64,000 bases of DNA from JBEIFW01 sp046081125 (GCA_046081125.1 JBJTVH010000054.1:13545-77544), one strand, 5' to 3'; positions 16,258 through 24,074 are shown, counted from the first letter of the stretch. Numbers and translations are program-made. The notes: generated by a model from the sequence alone, not told the origin.

Positions 16258-17141
16258 TGCGCTACGGCATCGCCTTCGCCAACACCATGCAGTGGGCCAC
16301 CGGGCCCGGGGCGCTCGACGCCGCCCGGGCGGGGGAGGCCGCCGGATTCGAGTCGCTGTGGACCGTCGAACATGTCGTGTATCCGGACGCCTACGCGTCG
16401 TCCTACCCGTACTCGGCCGACGGCAAGATGCCTGCGATCCCGTCCACCCCGATTCCCGATCCGCTCGTGTGGCTCGCCTACGTCGCAGCGGTCACCTCGA
16501 CGATCCGGCTCGCGACAGGGATCCTGATCCTCCCGCAACGCAACCCGGTCGTGCTGGCCAAGGAGGTCGCAACGCTCGATTCGCTGTCGGGGGGTCGAGT
16601 CGAACTCGGCATCGGGGTGGGCTGGCTGCGCGAGGAGTTCGACGCGCTCGGCGTGCCGTGGGAGCGGCGAGGCGCGCGCACCGACGACTACGTGGCCGCC
16701 ATGCGGGCGCTGTGGGCGAGCGACGGCGCGTCCCACGCCGGGGAGTTCTCGTGGTTCACGCAGGTCTCGTCCAACCCCAAGCCGGCCCAGCGCTCGGTAC
16801 CGATCGTGATCGGCGGCCACTCGCAGGCCGCGGCCGAGCGCGCCGGCCGGCTCGGGGACGGGTTCTTCCCGGGCAAGGGCAGCCCGGCCGAACTGGCGGC
16901 GTTGATGGCGGTCGTGCGCGAGCACGCCGAACGGGCCGGACGCGATCCGGGGGCGATCGAGTTGACCGCCGGCACCCCGGCGATCTTCGGCGGTGGCGAC
17001 GTCGTCGGCGCCGTGGAGGAACTGGCCTCGATCGGGGTGAGCCGGATCATCGTTCCGGCGTTCCTGCTCATGAAGCCGACACCGTCCGAGGCGATGGCGG
17101 CGTTCGCCGAGCGGGTGATCGCCCCGACGGCCCACTGCTGA
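16257..17141 (+). CDS. LLM-class (F420/FMN-dependent) oxidoreductase
   Basis: This 294-residue protein is a luciferase-like TIM barrel. Diagnostic blocks are GFESLWTVEHVVYPD, IRLATGILILPQRNPVVLAKEVATLD, SGGRVELGIGVGWLREEF, and PIVIGGHSQAAAERAGRLGDGF. Actinobacterial members of this length usually use cofactor F420. The reaction is a hydride transfer to an unidentified substrate. The ATG start coincides with the predicted transcription start (TAGGGT box 6 bases upstream). It is followed 9 bases later by the DUF427 gene, and they are probably cotranscribed with the CoA-transferase gene. Confidence 0.88.
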   Translation: MRYGIAFANTMQWATGPGALDAARAGEAAGFESLWTVEHVVYPDAYASSYPYSADGKMPAIPSTPIPDPLVWLAYVAAVTSTIRLATGILILPQRNPVVLAKEVATLDSLSGGRVELGIGVGWLREEFDALGVPWERRGARTDDYVAAMRALWASDGASHAGEFSWFTQVSSNPKPAQRSVPIVIGGHSQAAAERAGRLGDGFFPGKGSPAELAALMAVVREHAERAGRDPGAIELTAGTPAIFGGGDVVGAVEELASIGVSRIIVPAFLLMKPTPSEAMAAFAERVIAPTAHC

Positions 17142-17150
17142 GCGGTCGTC

Positions 17151-17648
17151 GTGCGCCGCCCGACCCGCATCGAACCCGGCCCCGGTCAGGAGAGCGTCTG
17201 GGATTACCCGAGGCCCCCCGATCTCCGAGCGTGCCCCGCACGCGTCCGGGTCGTGCACCGTGGGGTGGTCGTGGCCGACACCGTCGAGGCGGTACGGGTA
17301 TGTGAGACCTCGCACGCCCCGGCCTACTACCTCCCCCGCCGTGACATCACCCCCGGCGCGCTGCGGCCGTCGCCGGGGCGCTCGGTCTGCGAGTGGAAGG
17401 GCGTCGCCGTCTACTGGGCGGTCACCGCCGGCGACGAGGTCGTCGAACAGGCGGCGTGGAGCTACGAGGACCCGGTCGACGCGTTCTCGGCGATCCGTGG
17501 TCACGTGGCGTTCTACGCGCAGCGCGTCGAGGAGTGCTGGGTGGGCGACGAGCGGGTATCCCCGAACGGCGGCGATTTCTACGGCGGTTGGATCACCTCG
17601 GCCGTTGTCGGACCCTTCAAGGGCGACCCGGGGACGCAGTGGTGGTGA
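17151..17648 (+). CDS. DUF427-family protein
   Basis: This 165-residue protein has the hallmarks of DUF427: RVVHRGVVVADTVEAVRVCETSHAPAYYLPR, where a gene product is named for the 'Y-Y-L-P' strand, then CEWKGVAVYW and AAWSYEDP. The fold is a small beta barrel of unknown function. Members often accompany CoA-transferases or oxidoreductases. The start is GTG 17151. The stop overlaps the next gene as GTGA, so the DUF427 and CoA-transferase genes are translationally coupled. Confidence 0.85.
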   Translation: MRRPTRIEPGPGQESVWDYPRPPDLRACPARVRVVHRGVVVADTVEAVRVCETSHAPAYYLPRRDITPGALRPSPGRSVCEWKGVAVYWAVTAGDEVVEQAAWSYEDPVDAFSAIRGHVAFYAQRVEECWVGDERVSPNGGDFYGGWITSAVVGPFKGDPGTQWW

Positions 17649-18808
17649 GCGGCGCGCTCGACGGCATCGTCGTGCTGGACGTGACCACGGCCCGCTCCGG
17701 GCCCACGTGTGTGCGCCAGCTCGCCGACCTGGGCGCCGACGTGATCCAGGTGTGCGACCCGAACCGGGCCCAGATCGGTGGCTCCGACGGCCACAACCTC
17801 CACCGGGGCAAGCGTTCGATCGTGCTCGACGTACGCAACCCGGCGGGCCGCGAGGCCTTCCTACGGCTGTGCGAGCGGGCCGACGTCGTGGTCGAGAACG
17901 GCAAGCCGGGAGCGGTCGACCGCATGGGGATCGGGCCGACGGTGGTGTTGGCACGCAATCCGAAGGTGATCTATGCGTCGATCTCGGGGTTCGGCCAGAC
18001 CGGCCCGGCTGCCGAGCGAGCGGGCGTCGACCAGATCGCACAGGGCATGAGCGGCATCATGTCGGTGACCGGCCCGGCCGGAACCGGGCCGTGGCGCACC
18101 GGGATCGCGATCAGCGACACCGTCGCAGGCACCTTCCTCGCCCAAGCGGTCATTGCGGCGCTGTTCGCTCGCGAGCGGACCGGCCAAGGGCAGTGGGTGC
18201 ACACGTCGTTGCTGGAGACGATGGTGAACCTCATGGACTTCCAGGCCTGCCGCTGGCTGTCCGACGGGGTGGTGCCCGTCCAGGAAGGCAACGAGCACCC
18301 CACCTTCGTGCCGATGGGCTGCTACCGCACTGCAGACGGTTGGGTGAACGTCGCGCCGCTCACCCGGCTCGCGGCGTTCTTCGAGACCATCGGCGCGCCC
18401 GAGGTCCTCGCCAACGAACGCTTTGCCTCCGGCGGCGCCCGGGTGCGGCACCGCGCCGAACTGAACGCCGCGATCGAAGCGGCCCTGCTGCGGCAGCCGA
18501 CGGATCACTGGGTGTCGGTGCTCGCACCGATGGGCATCCCGGTCGGACCGGTGTACGGGATGGACGAGGTGTTCGCCGATCCGCAGGTGCAGCACCTCGG
18601 CCTCACCGCCGAGGTGGCCGGGCGAGCCGTGGTGCGTCATCCGGTCACCCTCACGGGGACGCCGACCGCGATCCAGGGCCCCCCGCCAACGCCGGGGGCG
18701 CACACCATCGAGGTGCTCGCCTGGGCCGGCTATGCCGCACCGGAGATCGAGGCGCTCCTCGGCCAGGGGGCTGCAGCGACCTCCAGCGCCTCGGGGGACT
18801 GGTTGTAG
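17645..18808 (+). CDS. CaiB/BaiF-type (family III) CoA transferase
   Basis: This 387-residue protein moves CoA between carboxylic acids through an aspartyl-CoA intermediate. Family blocks are VVLDVTTARSGPTCVRQLADLGADVI, NLHRGKRSIVLDVRN, ADVVVENGKPGAVDRMGIG, and YASISGFGQTGPAAERAGVDQIAQGMSGIMSVTG, where GVD gives the catalytic-aspartate position. ENGKPGAVDRMG corresponds to the usual 'ENFRPGVMERLG'. The start is GTG 17645 in a GTGA overlap with the DUF427 stop; GTG 17642 is an alternative. The TAG stop at 18806 is also the first half of the -10 box of the next gene. Substrate unknown. Confidence 0.9.
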   Translation: MSGALDGIVVLDVTTARSGPTCVRQLADLGADVIQVCDPNRAQIGGSDGHNLHRGKRSIVLDVRNPAGREAFLRLCERADVVVENGKPGAVDRMGIGPTVVLARNPKVIYASISGFGQTGPAAERAGVDQIAQGMSGIMSVTGPAGTGPWRTGIAISDTVAGTFLAQAVIAALFARERTGQGQWVHTSLLETMVNLMDFQACRWLSDGVVPVQEGNEHPTFVPMGCYRTADGWVNVAPLTRLAAFFETIGAPEVLANERFASGGARVRHRAELNAAIEAALLRQPTDHWVSVLAPMGIPVGPVYGMDEVFADPQVQHLGLTAEVAGRAVVRHPVTLTGTPTAIQGPPPTPGAHTIEVLAWAGYAAPEIEALLGQGAAATSSASGDWL

Positions 18809-18818
18809 CGTCTCGGCA
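18806..18818 (+). promoter_or_regulatory. Leaderless promoter (-10 box TAGCGT) of the CMD gene pair
   Basis: TAGCGT at 18806-18811, overlapping the TAG stop of the CoA-transferase gene, is followed by 6 bases and ATG 18818. No ribosome site is present. This would give the CMD pair its own leaderless transcript. Confidence 0.5.
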
Positions 18819-19273
18819 TGGCCGTCCCTGCCGAGCGTGACGCTGCACTGGCCCTGCTGCCCGGTCTCGCCGAGGCCCATCGCCACCTGCACGCCGCCGT
18901 GTGGGACGGTTCGGTCCCGGCCCCGGTACTCGAACGCTGCCGACTGCGCATGGCTCAGTTGCTCGGCGCTCGACGCGCGCTCGACGAGCGCTCCGCTCCG
19001 GCTGTTGCAGCCGGCTTCGACGACGAGAACTCGGCCGTCGCACAGTGGCCGACCGATCCACGGCTCGACGATGGCGCTCGGGCCTGCCTGGCCTTCGCCG
19101 AGTTGTTCGTGATCGACCCGCACGCCATCGACGACTCGCAGGCCGCTGCGGTGGTCGCTGCGTACGGCGAGGCCGGCCTGGTCACGCTGACCACCGCCCT
19201 CGGCATCTGGGAGAACCAGCACCGCTTCGACAACGCACTCGGGCTGCTCGCCGGCTCGAGCCAGGAGGCCTGA
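18818..19273 (+). CDS. Carboxymuconolactone-decarboxylase/AhpD-like protein lacking the CxxC motif
   Basis: This 151-residue protein has the all-helical CMD/AhpD architecture. A helix VPAPVLERCRLRMAQLLGARRALDER corresponds to the 'lrElvrLrvsqlngC' helix of the family. A second helical half has GARACLAFAELFVID and the family-typical GLVTLTTALGIWENQHRFDNALGL. The redox CxxC expected after the LRMAQLLG helix is absent, so this copy is probably not a thiol catalyst itself. Its stop overlaps the start of the next CMD gene (TGATG). The two products may form a hetero-oligomer in which this one is structural. Function inferred only from fold and pairing. Confidence 0.65.
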   Translation: MAVPAERDAALALLPGLAEAHRHLHAAVWDGSVPAPVLERCRLRMAQLLGARRALDERSAPAVAAGFDDENSAVAQWPTDPRLDDGARACLAFAELFVIDPHAIDDSQAAAVVAAYGEAGLVTLTTALGIWENQHRFDNALGLLAGSSQEA

Positions 19274-19791
19274 TGTCCACCACACCACGGGTCGGCTCGG
19301 CGGTGCCGGGCGCACCCACCCATCTGGGCACGGCGCGGGCCCACACGCCCGAGCTGACCGCAGCATTCGACGCGATGTACGCGGCGCTGCTCGGCCGCGG
19401 CACGGTGTCGATGGACGTGAAGGAGGCCATGCGTCTCCGCAACGCCCACGTCACCGGCTGCGGCCTTTGAACGCAGGTCCGTTTCGACTCGGCCCGTGCG
19501 GCCGGGCTCACCGAAGACCTCGTCGCTGACATCGCCGCGCGCGGCACGAGCGAACGCCTCCCCGAGCGCACCCGCCTCGCCTTGGCCTGGGCCGACGTAT
19601 TGCTCGCCGGCGCCCGGACCGCGCCGGCGGGCCTGCTCGAAGAGTTGCGCGCTGCGTTCGGCGCAGAGGAACTCGTAGAGATCACCTACGCCATGGGCAC
19701 CTTCATCGGGTACGGCAAGCAGATCATCACCCTCGGCATGGAGCCGACGGCGCTGCCCGTCATCGAAGTGCCGACCCCGGGGCTTCAGTAG
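19273..19791 (+). CDS. CMD/AhpD-like protein with in-frame TGA at the redox motif: predicted selenoprotein (CxxU)
   Basis: The frame from ATG 19273 reads 65 residues to ...RLRNAHVTGCGL, then TGA (19468-19470), then TQVRFDSARAAGLTEDLV and on to TAG at 19791, 172 residues in all. Family members carry CxxC at this point ('LRNARVtgCxyCxxVRF'), so TGA replaces the second catalytic cysteine: C63-G-L-Sec66. Sequence on both sides of the TGA keeps family character, without a frameshift. A strong stem-loop follows at 19475-19520. The gene is coupled to the preceding CMD gene by TGATG and overlaps the convergent membrane ORF by 7 bases. A CxxU peroxiredoxin- or disulfide-type reductase activity is inferred. 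A nonsense-mutated pseudogene is the alternative. Confidence 0.75.
19475..19520 (+). promoter_or_regulatory. Candidate bacterial SECIS element
   Basis: Starting 5 bases after the TGA, AGGTC (19475-19479) pairs with GACCT (19516-19520), TTCG (19483-19486) with CGAA (19512-19515), and CTCGGCC (19488-19494) with GGCCGGG (19500-19506, one U-G pair). The apical loop is CGTGC (19495-19499). That gives 16 base pairs, with a 3-base bulge and a small asymmetric internal loop. The loop begins 24 bases after the TGA and has G as its second base. From memory, bacterial SECIS models require a short loop with an early G, 16-37 bases from the UGA. Confidence 0.6.
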
Positions 19792-19991
19792 ACGGTCGAG
19801 ATCAGCAGGAAATCCCAGGTGGCGTGGAGCACGGCCGAACTGGCGGACCCACGGAGCCCGGCGGTGCCGAGATCCGGGTACTCCACGAAATCGCCGCCCG
19901 GCAGGAGCCGGACCAGGGCAATCCACACCACCGTGTGGACCACGAACCAGGCGAGCAGCGGGCCCCGCCCGAGCATGCGCCGAGCCGTCAC
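19785..19991 (-). CDS. Small hypothetical membrane protein
   Basis: This 68-residue protein has one clear membrane helix (LLAWFVVHTVVWIALVRLLPGG) and a second hydrophobic stretch near the C-terminus (SSAVLHATWDFLLISTVY). The GTG start at 19991 overlaps the stop of the VOC gene as GTGA, which supports real translation. The C-terminal end lies inside the convergent CMD gene by 7 bases. It may be a complete two-helix protein or the truncated remnant of a larger membrane protein. No function is recognised. Confidence 0.45.
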   Translation of the reverse strand: MTARRMLGRGPLLAWFVVHTVVWIALVRLLPGGDFVEYPDLGTAGLRGSASSAVLHATWDFLLISTVY

Positions 19992-20617
19992 CCGGGCACC
20001 CGCACGTGGGGGGACATCAACGCAACGGCCGTACCGAGCCCGACCTCGGTGCGCACCGTGGCGATCCGTCGGCCGGGCTGCACGGCGGCCTTGACGTCGG
20101 TCAATCGATCGCCGTAGCGCTCGACGGCGGTGTCGAAGTCCTCGAGGGAGGCGACCAGGCCCCACAGCTGCGGCACCTCGACCCCGGGTGCCCGGACCAG
20201 CTCGAGGATCGGCGCGCCGAGCCGGAAGAACGCCTGGCGCACGGCGCCCGCTTCCCGGATGCGCTTCAGCGGGATCCCGAGTCCGTCGACGACGGCGTCG
20301 ATCGTGCGGTCGAGATCGGGGCAGAGCACAGCCACGTGGTCGATGGCGATCGCGCCGTTCGGGTGGCGGCCGGGCTGCGCCGGCGGTTCGGCGACGTGCA
20401 GGGCCAGGCCGTCGACGGCGGCGGGCAACGGTTCGGGCCCGCCGGCGAGGCCGAGCGAGCGGATCCCGGGCGAGCCCTCGCCGGGGTCGACGAACGCAAG
20501 GCGCACCAACCCGATCGTGCAGGTCGCGGCACCGTCGGCGGCCCGCTCGACGGTGAATCCGCAGTCGGTCCAGCGGGCGGGGTCGGCAGCGAGGCGGATC
20601 TCGGCGAGGACGGTCAC
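19988..20617 (-). CDS. VOC-superfamily (glyoxalase/bleomycin-resistance-like) protein
   Basis: This 209-residue protein has the second VOC module clearly visible: IDHVAVLCPDLDRTIDAVVDGLGIPLKR, then FFRLGAPILELVRAPG, LWGLVASLEDFDTAVERYGDRL, and a C-terminal strand. The first half (about 1-85) looks like a diverged VOC half with VRLAFVDPGEGSPGIRSLGL. Members bind a metal ion and act as isomerases, epimerases or dioxygenases; metal ligands here are incompletely conserved. The GTG 20617 start overlaps the S9 peptidase stop (GTGA), placing it in an operon with that peptidase and bL37. Confidence 0.75.
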   Translation of the reverse strand: MTVLAEIRLAADPARWTDCGFTVERAADGAATCTIGLVRLAFVDPGEGSPGIRSLGLAGGPEPLPAAVDGLALHVAEPPAQPGRHPNGAIAIDHVAVLCPDLDRTIDAVVDGLGIPLKRIREAGAVRQAFFRLGAPILELVRAPGVEVPQLWGLVASLEDFDTAVERYGDRLTDVKAAVQPGRRIATVRTEVGLGTAVALMSPHVRVPG

Positions 20618-22641
20618 GGCAACCTCCACGAACAACGGTCGGCCAGGAACGCGAGGACGTCGGCCTGGTCCTCGGCCTGCAGGGCGAGCGGCTTGCCCAC
20701 GCCGTGCCCGGCGGCGGCCTCCTCGCGGAACAGCACGGGCCCGCCGCCCACGCTCGACACGGCGTGTTGGAGGGCGGCGGCGTACTTGCGGGCGTGGCAC
20801 GGATCGACCCGGGAATCACCGGCGGCGCACGTAATCAGGCTCGCCGGGTAGGCGACGCCGTCGCGCACCTGGTGGTACGGCGAGTAGGCGTGGAGCCAGG
20901 CCAGGTCCTCGGCGCGATCGGGATCGCCGTACTCGTCGATCCACAGGCGGGCGATGAGGAACCGAGGGAAGCGGACCATGTCGGCGAGCGGCACGTCGCA
21001 CGACACCGCTGCGCACAGATCGGGGCGTCGGGTCGTTGCGGCAGCAACGAGCAGACCGCCGTTGGAACCGCCCCGGATGGCCAGTCGCGCCCGGGAGGTC
21101 CGCCCGGTGGCGACGAGGTGATCGGCAGCGGCCTCGAAGTCCTCGAACACCTTGTGTTTCGCGGCCCGGCGCCCGGCGTCGTGCCAGGCTTCGCCGTCCT
21201 CGGACCCGCCCCGCAGGCCGGCGATCGCCACCTGGCCACCGGCTTCGACCCACGCCGCCCACAGCGCACGCCACTCCGGACCGTAGGACAGGGCGAACCC
21301 GCCGTAGCCGGACAGCACGGTCGGGGTGTCGGGGCCGGGCGTCCGGTCGGCGCGCCGGAAGGTGTACAGACCGACCTCGGTGCCGTCGAGCGATCGGAAC
21401 GTCTCACGCTCGGTCACGAACGCTTCGGGATCGAGTGGGGCGGCACCCTCCTGCCAGCGCTGCACCCCGCGGTCGCGGGTCCAGCGCAGCAACGTCGGCG
21501 GCTGCGTGAAGGACGCCACAGTGAGCGCGACGACGCCCGCAGCGGCGCCCGGATCGGCGTCGAGCCCGGTGACCACGGCGAACCCTCCGAGGTCGATCTC
21601 GTCGCGCCGGTCACCGTCGAGTCCGTACCGGCGCAACCGGGATACCGCATGCCGGGACGACAGGACCACGAGCTCGTCCCCCACGATCTCGACCCCCTCG
21701 ATCACCTCGTCGGATTCCGGCACGACGGTCGACCACGCCTGCGGCCCGGGCGCGTCGAGCGCGCACGACACCACCCGCCCCCGGGGCGCGTCGAGCGTGG
21801 TGGTGCCGACGAGGCGCCCACCGTGCACCCGCAGCGCCGTTCGCTCCTCGAGGTCGCCCACGACGATGCGCCACGAGCCGTCCGCACGGTCGTGGAGGTG
21901 GACGTCGATACGCCCCCACCCGATCATGGCGTGCACGAGCACGTGGCGACCGTCGCCGACCACCTCGACCGACGCCCACGCCTCCGGCCGGCTCGGATCG
22001 GCCCAGCGGACCGGATCGCCGGCCGGGTCGTCACCGATGCGGTGCTCATGAATCCGACGGTTGTACTCATCGCCGGCGGGGTAGCGGGTGTACCAGAAGC
22101 CGGAGGCGTCGGGCAGCCAGGAAACCGACGCCGCCCGGGTGTCCGGGATCGGTCCGTCCACGAGCGCACCGGTGTCGGTGTCGACGACGAGCAACTCGCT
22201 GCGCTCGGTACCGCCGGACGATCGGCCCCAGGCGATCAGCCGACCGTCCGGTGACGGGACGTACCAGTCGATCGTGCACGTCGGATCACCGCCCGAGGCC
22301 GGGTCGATCACGGTGCGGGCCGGGCCGAGATTCGTGGCGGAGCGCACCGTCAGCGACACCTGCTGGGCCCCACCACCCCGTTCGAGGGCGAAGATTCGGT
22401 CGCCGCGAACGGCCGGGGCCCCGACGACACGCGCTGCGAGCAGCGCGACGAGGCGCTCGCGCCATGCCGCCCGGTCGGGCAGATGGTCGAGCGCCTCGCG
22501 TGTGCACTGGTTCTGGGCGGCCACCCAGCCGGCGACCGTCGGGTCGTCCCCGTGTTCGAGCCACCGGTACGGGTCGGCGATTGCGATCCCGTGGAGCTGT
22601 TCGACCAGAGGATCACGCCGCGTGGGCGGCGGCGTGGGCAT
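20614..22641 (-). CDS. S9-family prolyl oligopeptidase-like serine peptidase
   Basis: This 675-residue protein has the N-terminal PYRWLE block (YRWLEHGDDPTVAGWVAAQN), a seven-bladed propeller region, and a C-terminal alpha/beta hydrolase. The active serine is in GGSNGG (S526), the Asp is probably D609 in GDSRVD, and the His is in GHG (H646). The sequence LSGYGGFALSYGPEW is typical of prolyl oligopeptidase rather than oligopeptidase B. It has no signal peptide, so it is probably a cytoplasmic peptidase for short Pro-containing peptides. It starts 12 bases after the bL37 stop and is coupled to the VOC gene downstream. Confidence 0.9.
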   Translation of the reverse strand: MPTPPPTRRDPLVEQLHGIAIADPYRWLEHGDDPTVAGWVAAQNQCTREALDHLPDRAAWRERLVALLAARVVGAPAVRGDRIFALERGGGAQQVSLTVRSATNLGPARTVIDPASGGDPTCTIDWYVPSPDGRLIAWGRSSGGTERSELLVVDTDTGALVDGPIPDTRAASVSWLPDASGFWYTRYPAGDEYNRRIHEHRIGDDPAGDPVRWADPSRPEAWASVEVVGDGRHVLVHAMIGWGRIDVHLHDRADGSWRIVVGDLEERTALRVHGGRLVGTTTLDAPRGRVVSCALDAPGPQAWSTVVPESDEVIEGVEIVGDELVVLSSRHAVSRLRRYGLDGDRRDEIDLGGFAVVTGLDADPGAAAGVVALTVASFTQPPTLLRWTRDRGVQRWQEGAAPLDPEAFVTERETFRSLDGTEVGLYTFRRADRTPGPDTPTVLSGYGGFALSYGPEWRALWAAWVEAGGQVAIAGLRGGSEDGEAWHDAGRRAAKHKVFEDFEAAADHLVATGRTSRARLAIRGGSNGGLLVAAATTRRPDLCAAVSCDVPLADMVRFPRFLIARLWIDEYGDPDRAEDLAWLHAYSPYHQVRDGVAYPASLITCAAGDSRVDPCHARKYAAALQHAVSSVGGGPVLFREEAAAGHGVGKPLALQAEDQADVLAFLADRCSWRLP

Positions 22642-22653
22642 GCCCGACGGGCC

Positions 22654-22740
22654 TCAGCCGCGTCCCATGTTGGGGCGCTTGCCGTGGTTCGCCTTGGAGC
22701 GGCGCAGCTTGGCCTTGCGCTTCTTGGTCTTCTTCGACAT
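22654..22740 (-). CDS. Small basic ribosomal protein, bL37-like
   Basis: A 28-residue, strongly basic peptide begins MSKKTKKRKAKLRRSKANHG and ends KRPNMGRG. The segment SKANHGKRPN is, as I recall, the conserved end of bL37, the roughly 24-residue large-subunit protein found in mycobacterial ribosomes. Lysines, arginines and the absence of acidic residues suit an rRNA-binding role. It is easily missed by gene finders because of its size. TAACCT, a likely -10 box, lies 9 bases before the ATG, implying a very short leader. It is followed after 12 bases by the peptidase gene and is divergent from ychF. Confidence 0.65.
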   Translation of the reverse strand: MSKKTKKRKAKLRRSKANHGKRPNMGRG

Positions 22741-22852
22741 AGGCGACGCAGGTTAGCCGTGCAGGCCGCCGGGCGGCCAGGCGCGGCCCCGAGCAGTGCC
22801 CGTCCCTCGGGGGCGGGCCGCACAGGGCCGGCCGGTAGCGTCACCGACCGCC

Positions 22853-23941
22853 ATGGAACGCTTCGGCCTGGTCGGCCTCCCCAACGCGGGCAAGTCCTCC
22901 CTGTACAACGCGCTGACCGGCGGCGGGGCGCTCGCCGCGCCGTACGCGTTCGCGACCAAGGACCCGAATGTCGGGGTGGCCAAGGTGCCCGACCATCGGC
23001 TCGACGCCCTGGCGGCGATGTCGAAGAGCCGCAACGTGGTGCACGCTGCCGTGCAGGTGGTGGACATCGGCGGGCTCGTCGAGGGAGCGTCCAAGGGCGA
23101 GGGCCTGGGCAACAAGTTCCTCGGCGGCATCCGCGAGGTGGATGCGATCGTGTTCGTGCTTCGGGCCTTCGTCGACGACGACGTGCCCGGCCCGAGCGAC
23201 CCGTTGGAACACCTGCGGGTGGTCGAGCTGGAGTTGGCGTTGGCCGATCTGGAGACGGTCGAGACCCAGCTGCCGCGCAAGCAGAAGGCGTCGAAGAACG
23301 ACAAGAGCCTGGCCGAGGAGGTCGCCGCGCTGGAGGTGGCCCATGCGGCGCTGGCCGACGGCCGCCCGCTCTACCGGGCGGGGTTGACGGTTGAGCAGCG
23401 CGAGGTCCTGCGCCCGACGTTCCTGCTGACCAACAAGCGGGTGCTCGCCGTGGTGAACGTGGGCGACGACGGCCTGGACACGATCCCGACGCAGGTGGCC
23501 CGGGTGCAAGCCGAGCTGGCCTCGGCCGGCGACGAGATCGAGGTGCTCGGGATGTGCGTGCAGCTCGAGGCCGAGGCCGCTGCGATCGAGGACCCGGCCG
23601 AGCGGGCCGAGATGCTCGAGGGGTTCGGGCTGGGCGAGGGCGCGCTGGTGCGGATGGTGCAGTCGGCGTACCACCTGCTCGGGCTGCGGACGTTCCTCAC
23701 GACCGGCGACAAGGAGAGCCGGGCGTGGACGTTCCGGGCCGGCGCCAAGGCGCCCGAGTGCGCCGGCCGGATCCACTCGGACCTGCAGCGCGGGTTCATC
23801 CGGGCCGAGGTGATCCACTGGGACGAGCTGCTCGAGATCGGCTCGTGGACCAAGGCCAAGGAGCTCGGCAAGCTCCGGGTGGAGGGCAAGGAATACGTGG
23901 TCGCGGACGGCGACGTGCTGGAGATCCGCTTCAACGTCTAG
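22853..23941 (+). CDS. ychF: Redox-regulated ATPase YchF (OBG-family GTPase fold)
   Basis: This 362-residue protein, the usual family length, has the P-loop LPNAGKSSLYNAL, the switch region VDIGGLVEGASKGEGLGNKFL, and the NKR...NVGD block where NxxE/NxxD replaces the GTPase NKxD, explaining ATP preference. The C-terminal TGS domain has the signature RAGAKAPECAGRIHSD, GFIRAEVIHW and EYVVADGDVLEIRFNV. YchF binds ribosomes and affects oxidative-stress responses. ATG 22853 sits at the start of the G domain; TAGCGT 11 bases upstream may be its -10 box. Confidence 0.96.
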   Translation: MERFGLVGLPNAGKSSLYNALTGGGALAAPYAFATKDPNVGVAKVPDHRLDALAAMSKSRNVVHAAVQVVDIGGLVEGASKGEGLGNKFLGGIREVDAIVFVLRAFVDDDVPGPSDPLEHLRVVELELALADLETVETQLPRKQKASKNDKSLAEEVAALEVAHAALADGRPLYRAGLTVEQREVLRPTFLLTNKRVLAVVNVGDDGLDTIPTQVARVQAELASAGDEIEVLGMCVQLEAEAAAIEDPAERAEMLEGFGLGEGALVRMVQSAYHLLGLRTFLTTGDKESRAWTFRAGAKAPECAGRIHSDLQRGFIRAEVIHWDELLEIGSWTKAKELGKLRVEGKEYVVADGDVLEIRFNV

Positions 23942-24074
23942 CAGTGGTTTCGCGGTCTGCGGCGATTTGGCCGTAGCGCCTCTCGTCCATTACGTGCACG
24001 TTGACGATCTCACCGGTCTCGATCTCCCGCTCCACCTCGACGGGCACCTGGTACGTCACGTACGCAACCAGCAC
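23931..24074 (-). CDS. Small hypothetical protein
   Basis: A 47-residue frame begins VLVAYVTYQVPVEVEREIET and continues GEIVNVHVMDERRYGQIAAD. It is all-beta in appearance, with a hydrophobic strand pattern (VAYVTYQVPVEVE, then IVNVHVMDE) typical of small actinobacterial proteins of unknown function. The GTG at 24074 is preceded by AAAGGAGG, an almost perfect ribosome site only 2 bases away, and just upstream lies a 16-base palindrome (24083-24098). Its 3' end overlaps ychF by 11 bases. It could be an accessory partner of the divergent AAA/DUF4143 gene, but that is inference. Confidence 0.45.
   Translation of the reverse strand: MLVAYVTYQVPVEVEREIETGEIVNVHVMDERRYGQIAADRETTARR

Noticed and set aside
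12709..16527. Very long open frame on the plus strand opposite the P450 genes, and similar long opposite-strand frames elsewhere (for example 2490-4232, 7565-9331)
   Set aside because: They are by-products of high GC third codon positions: low-complexity Arg/Ala/Pro/Gly/His sequence, no family motifs, and they lie over genes with clear domains.
19273..19791. Reading the CMD gene as a nonsense pseudogene or as two separate genes
   Set aside because: The only disruption is one TGA precisely at a catalytic Cys position, the rest of the frame is intact, and a SECIS-like hairpin follows; the downstream half has no good start of its own. The pseudogene option stays open until sel genes are checked.
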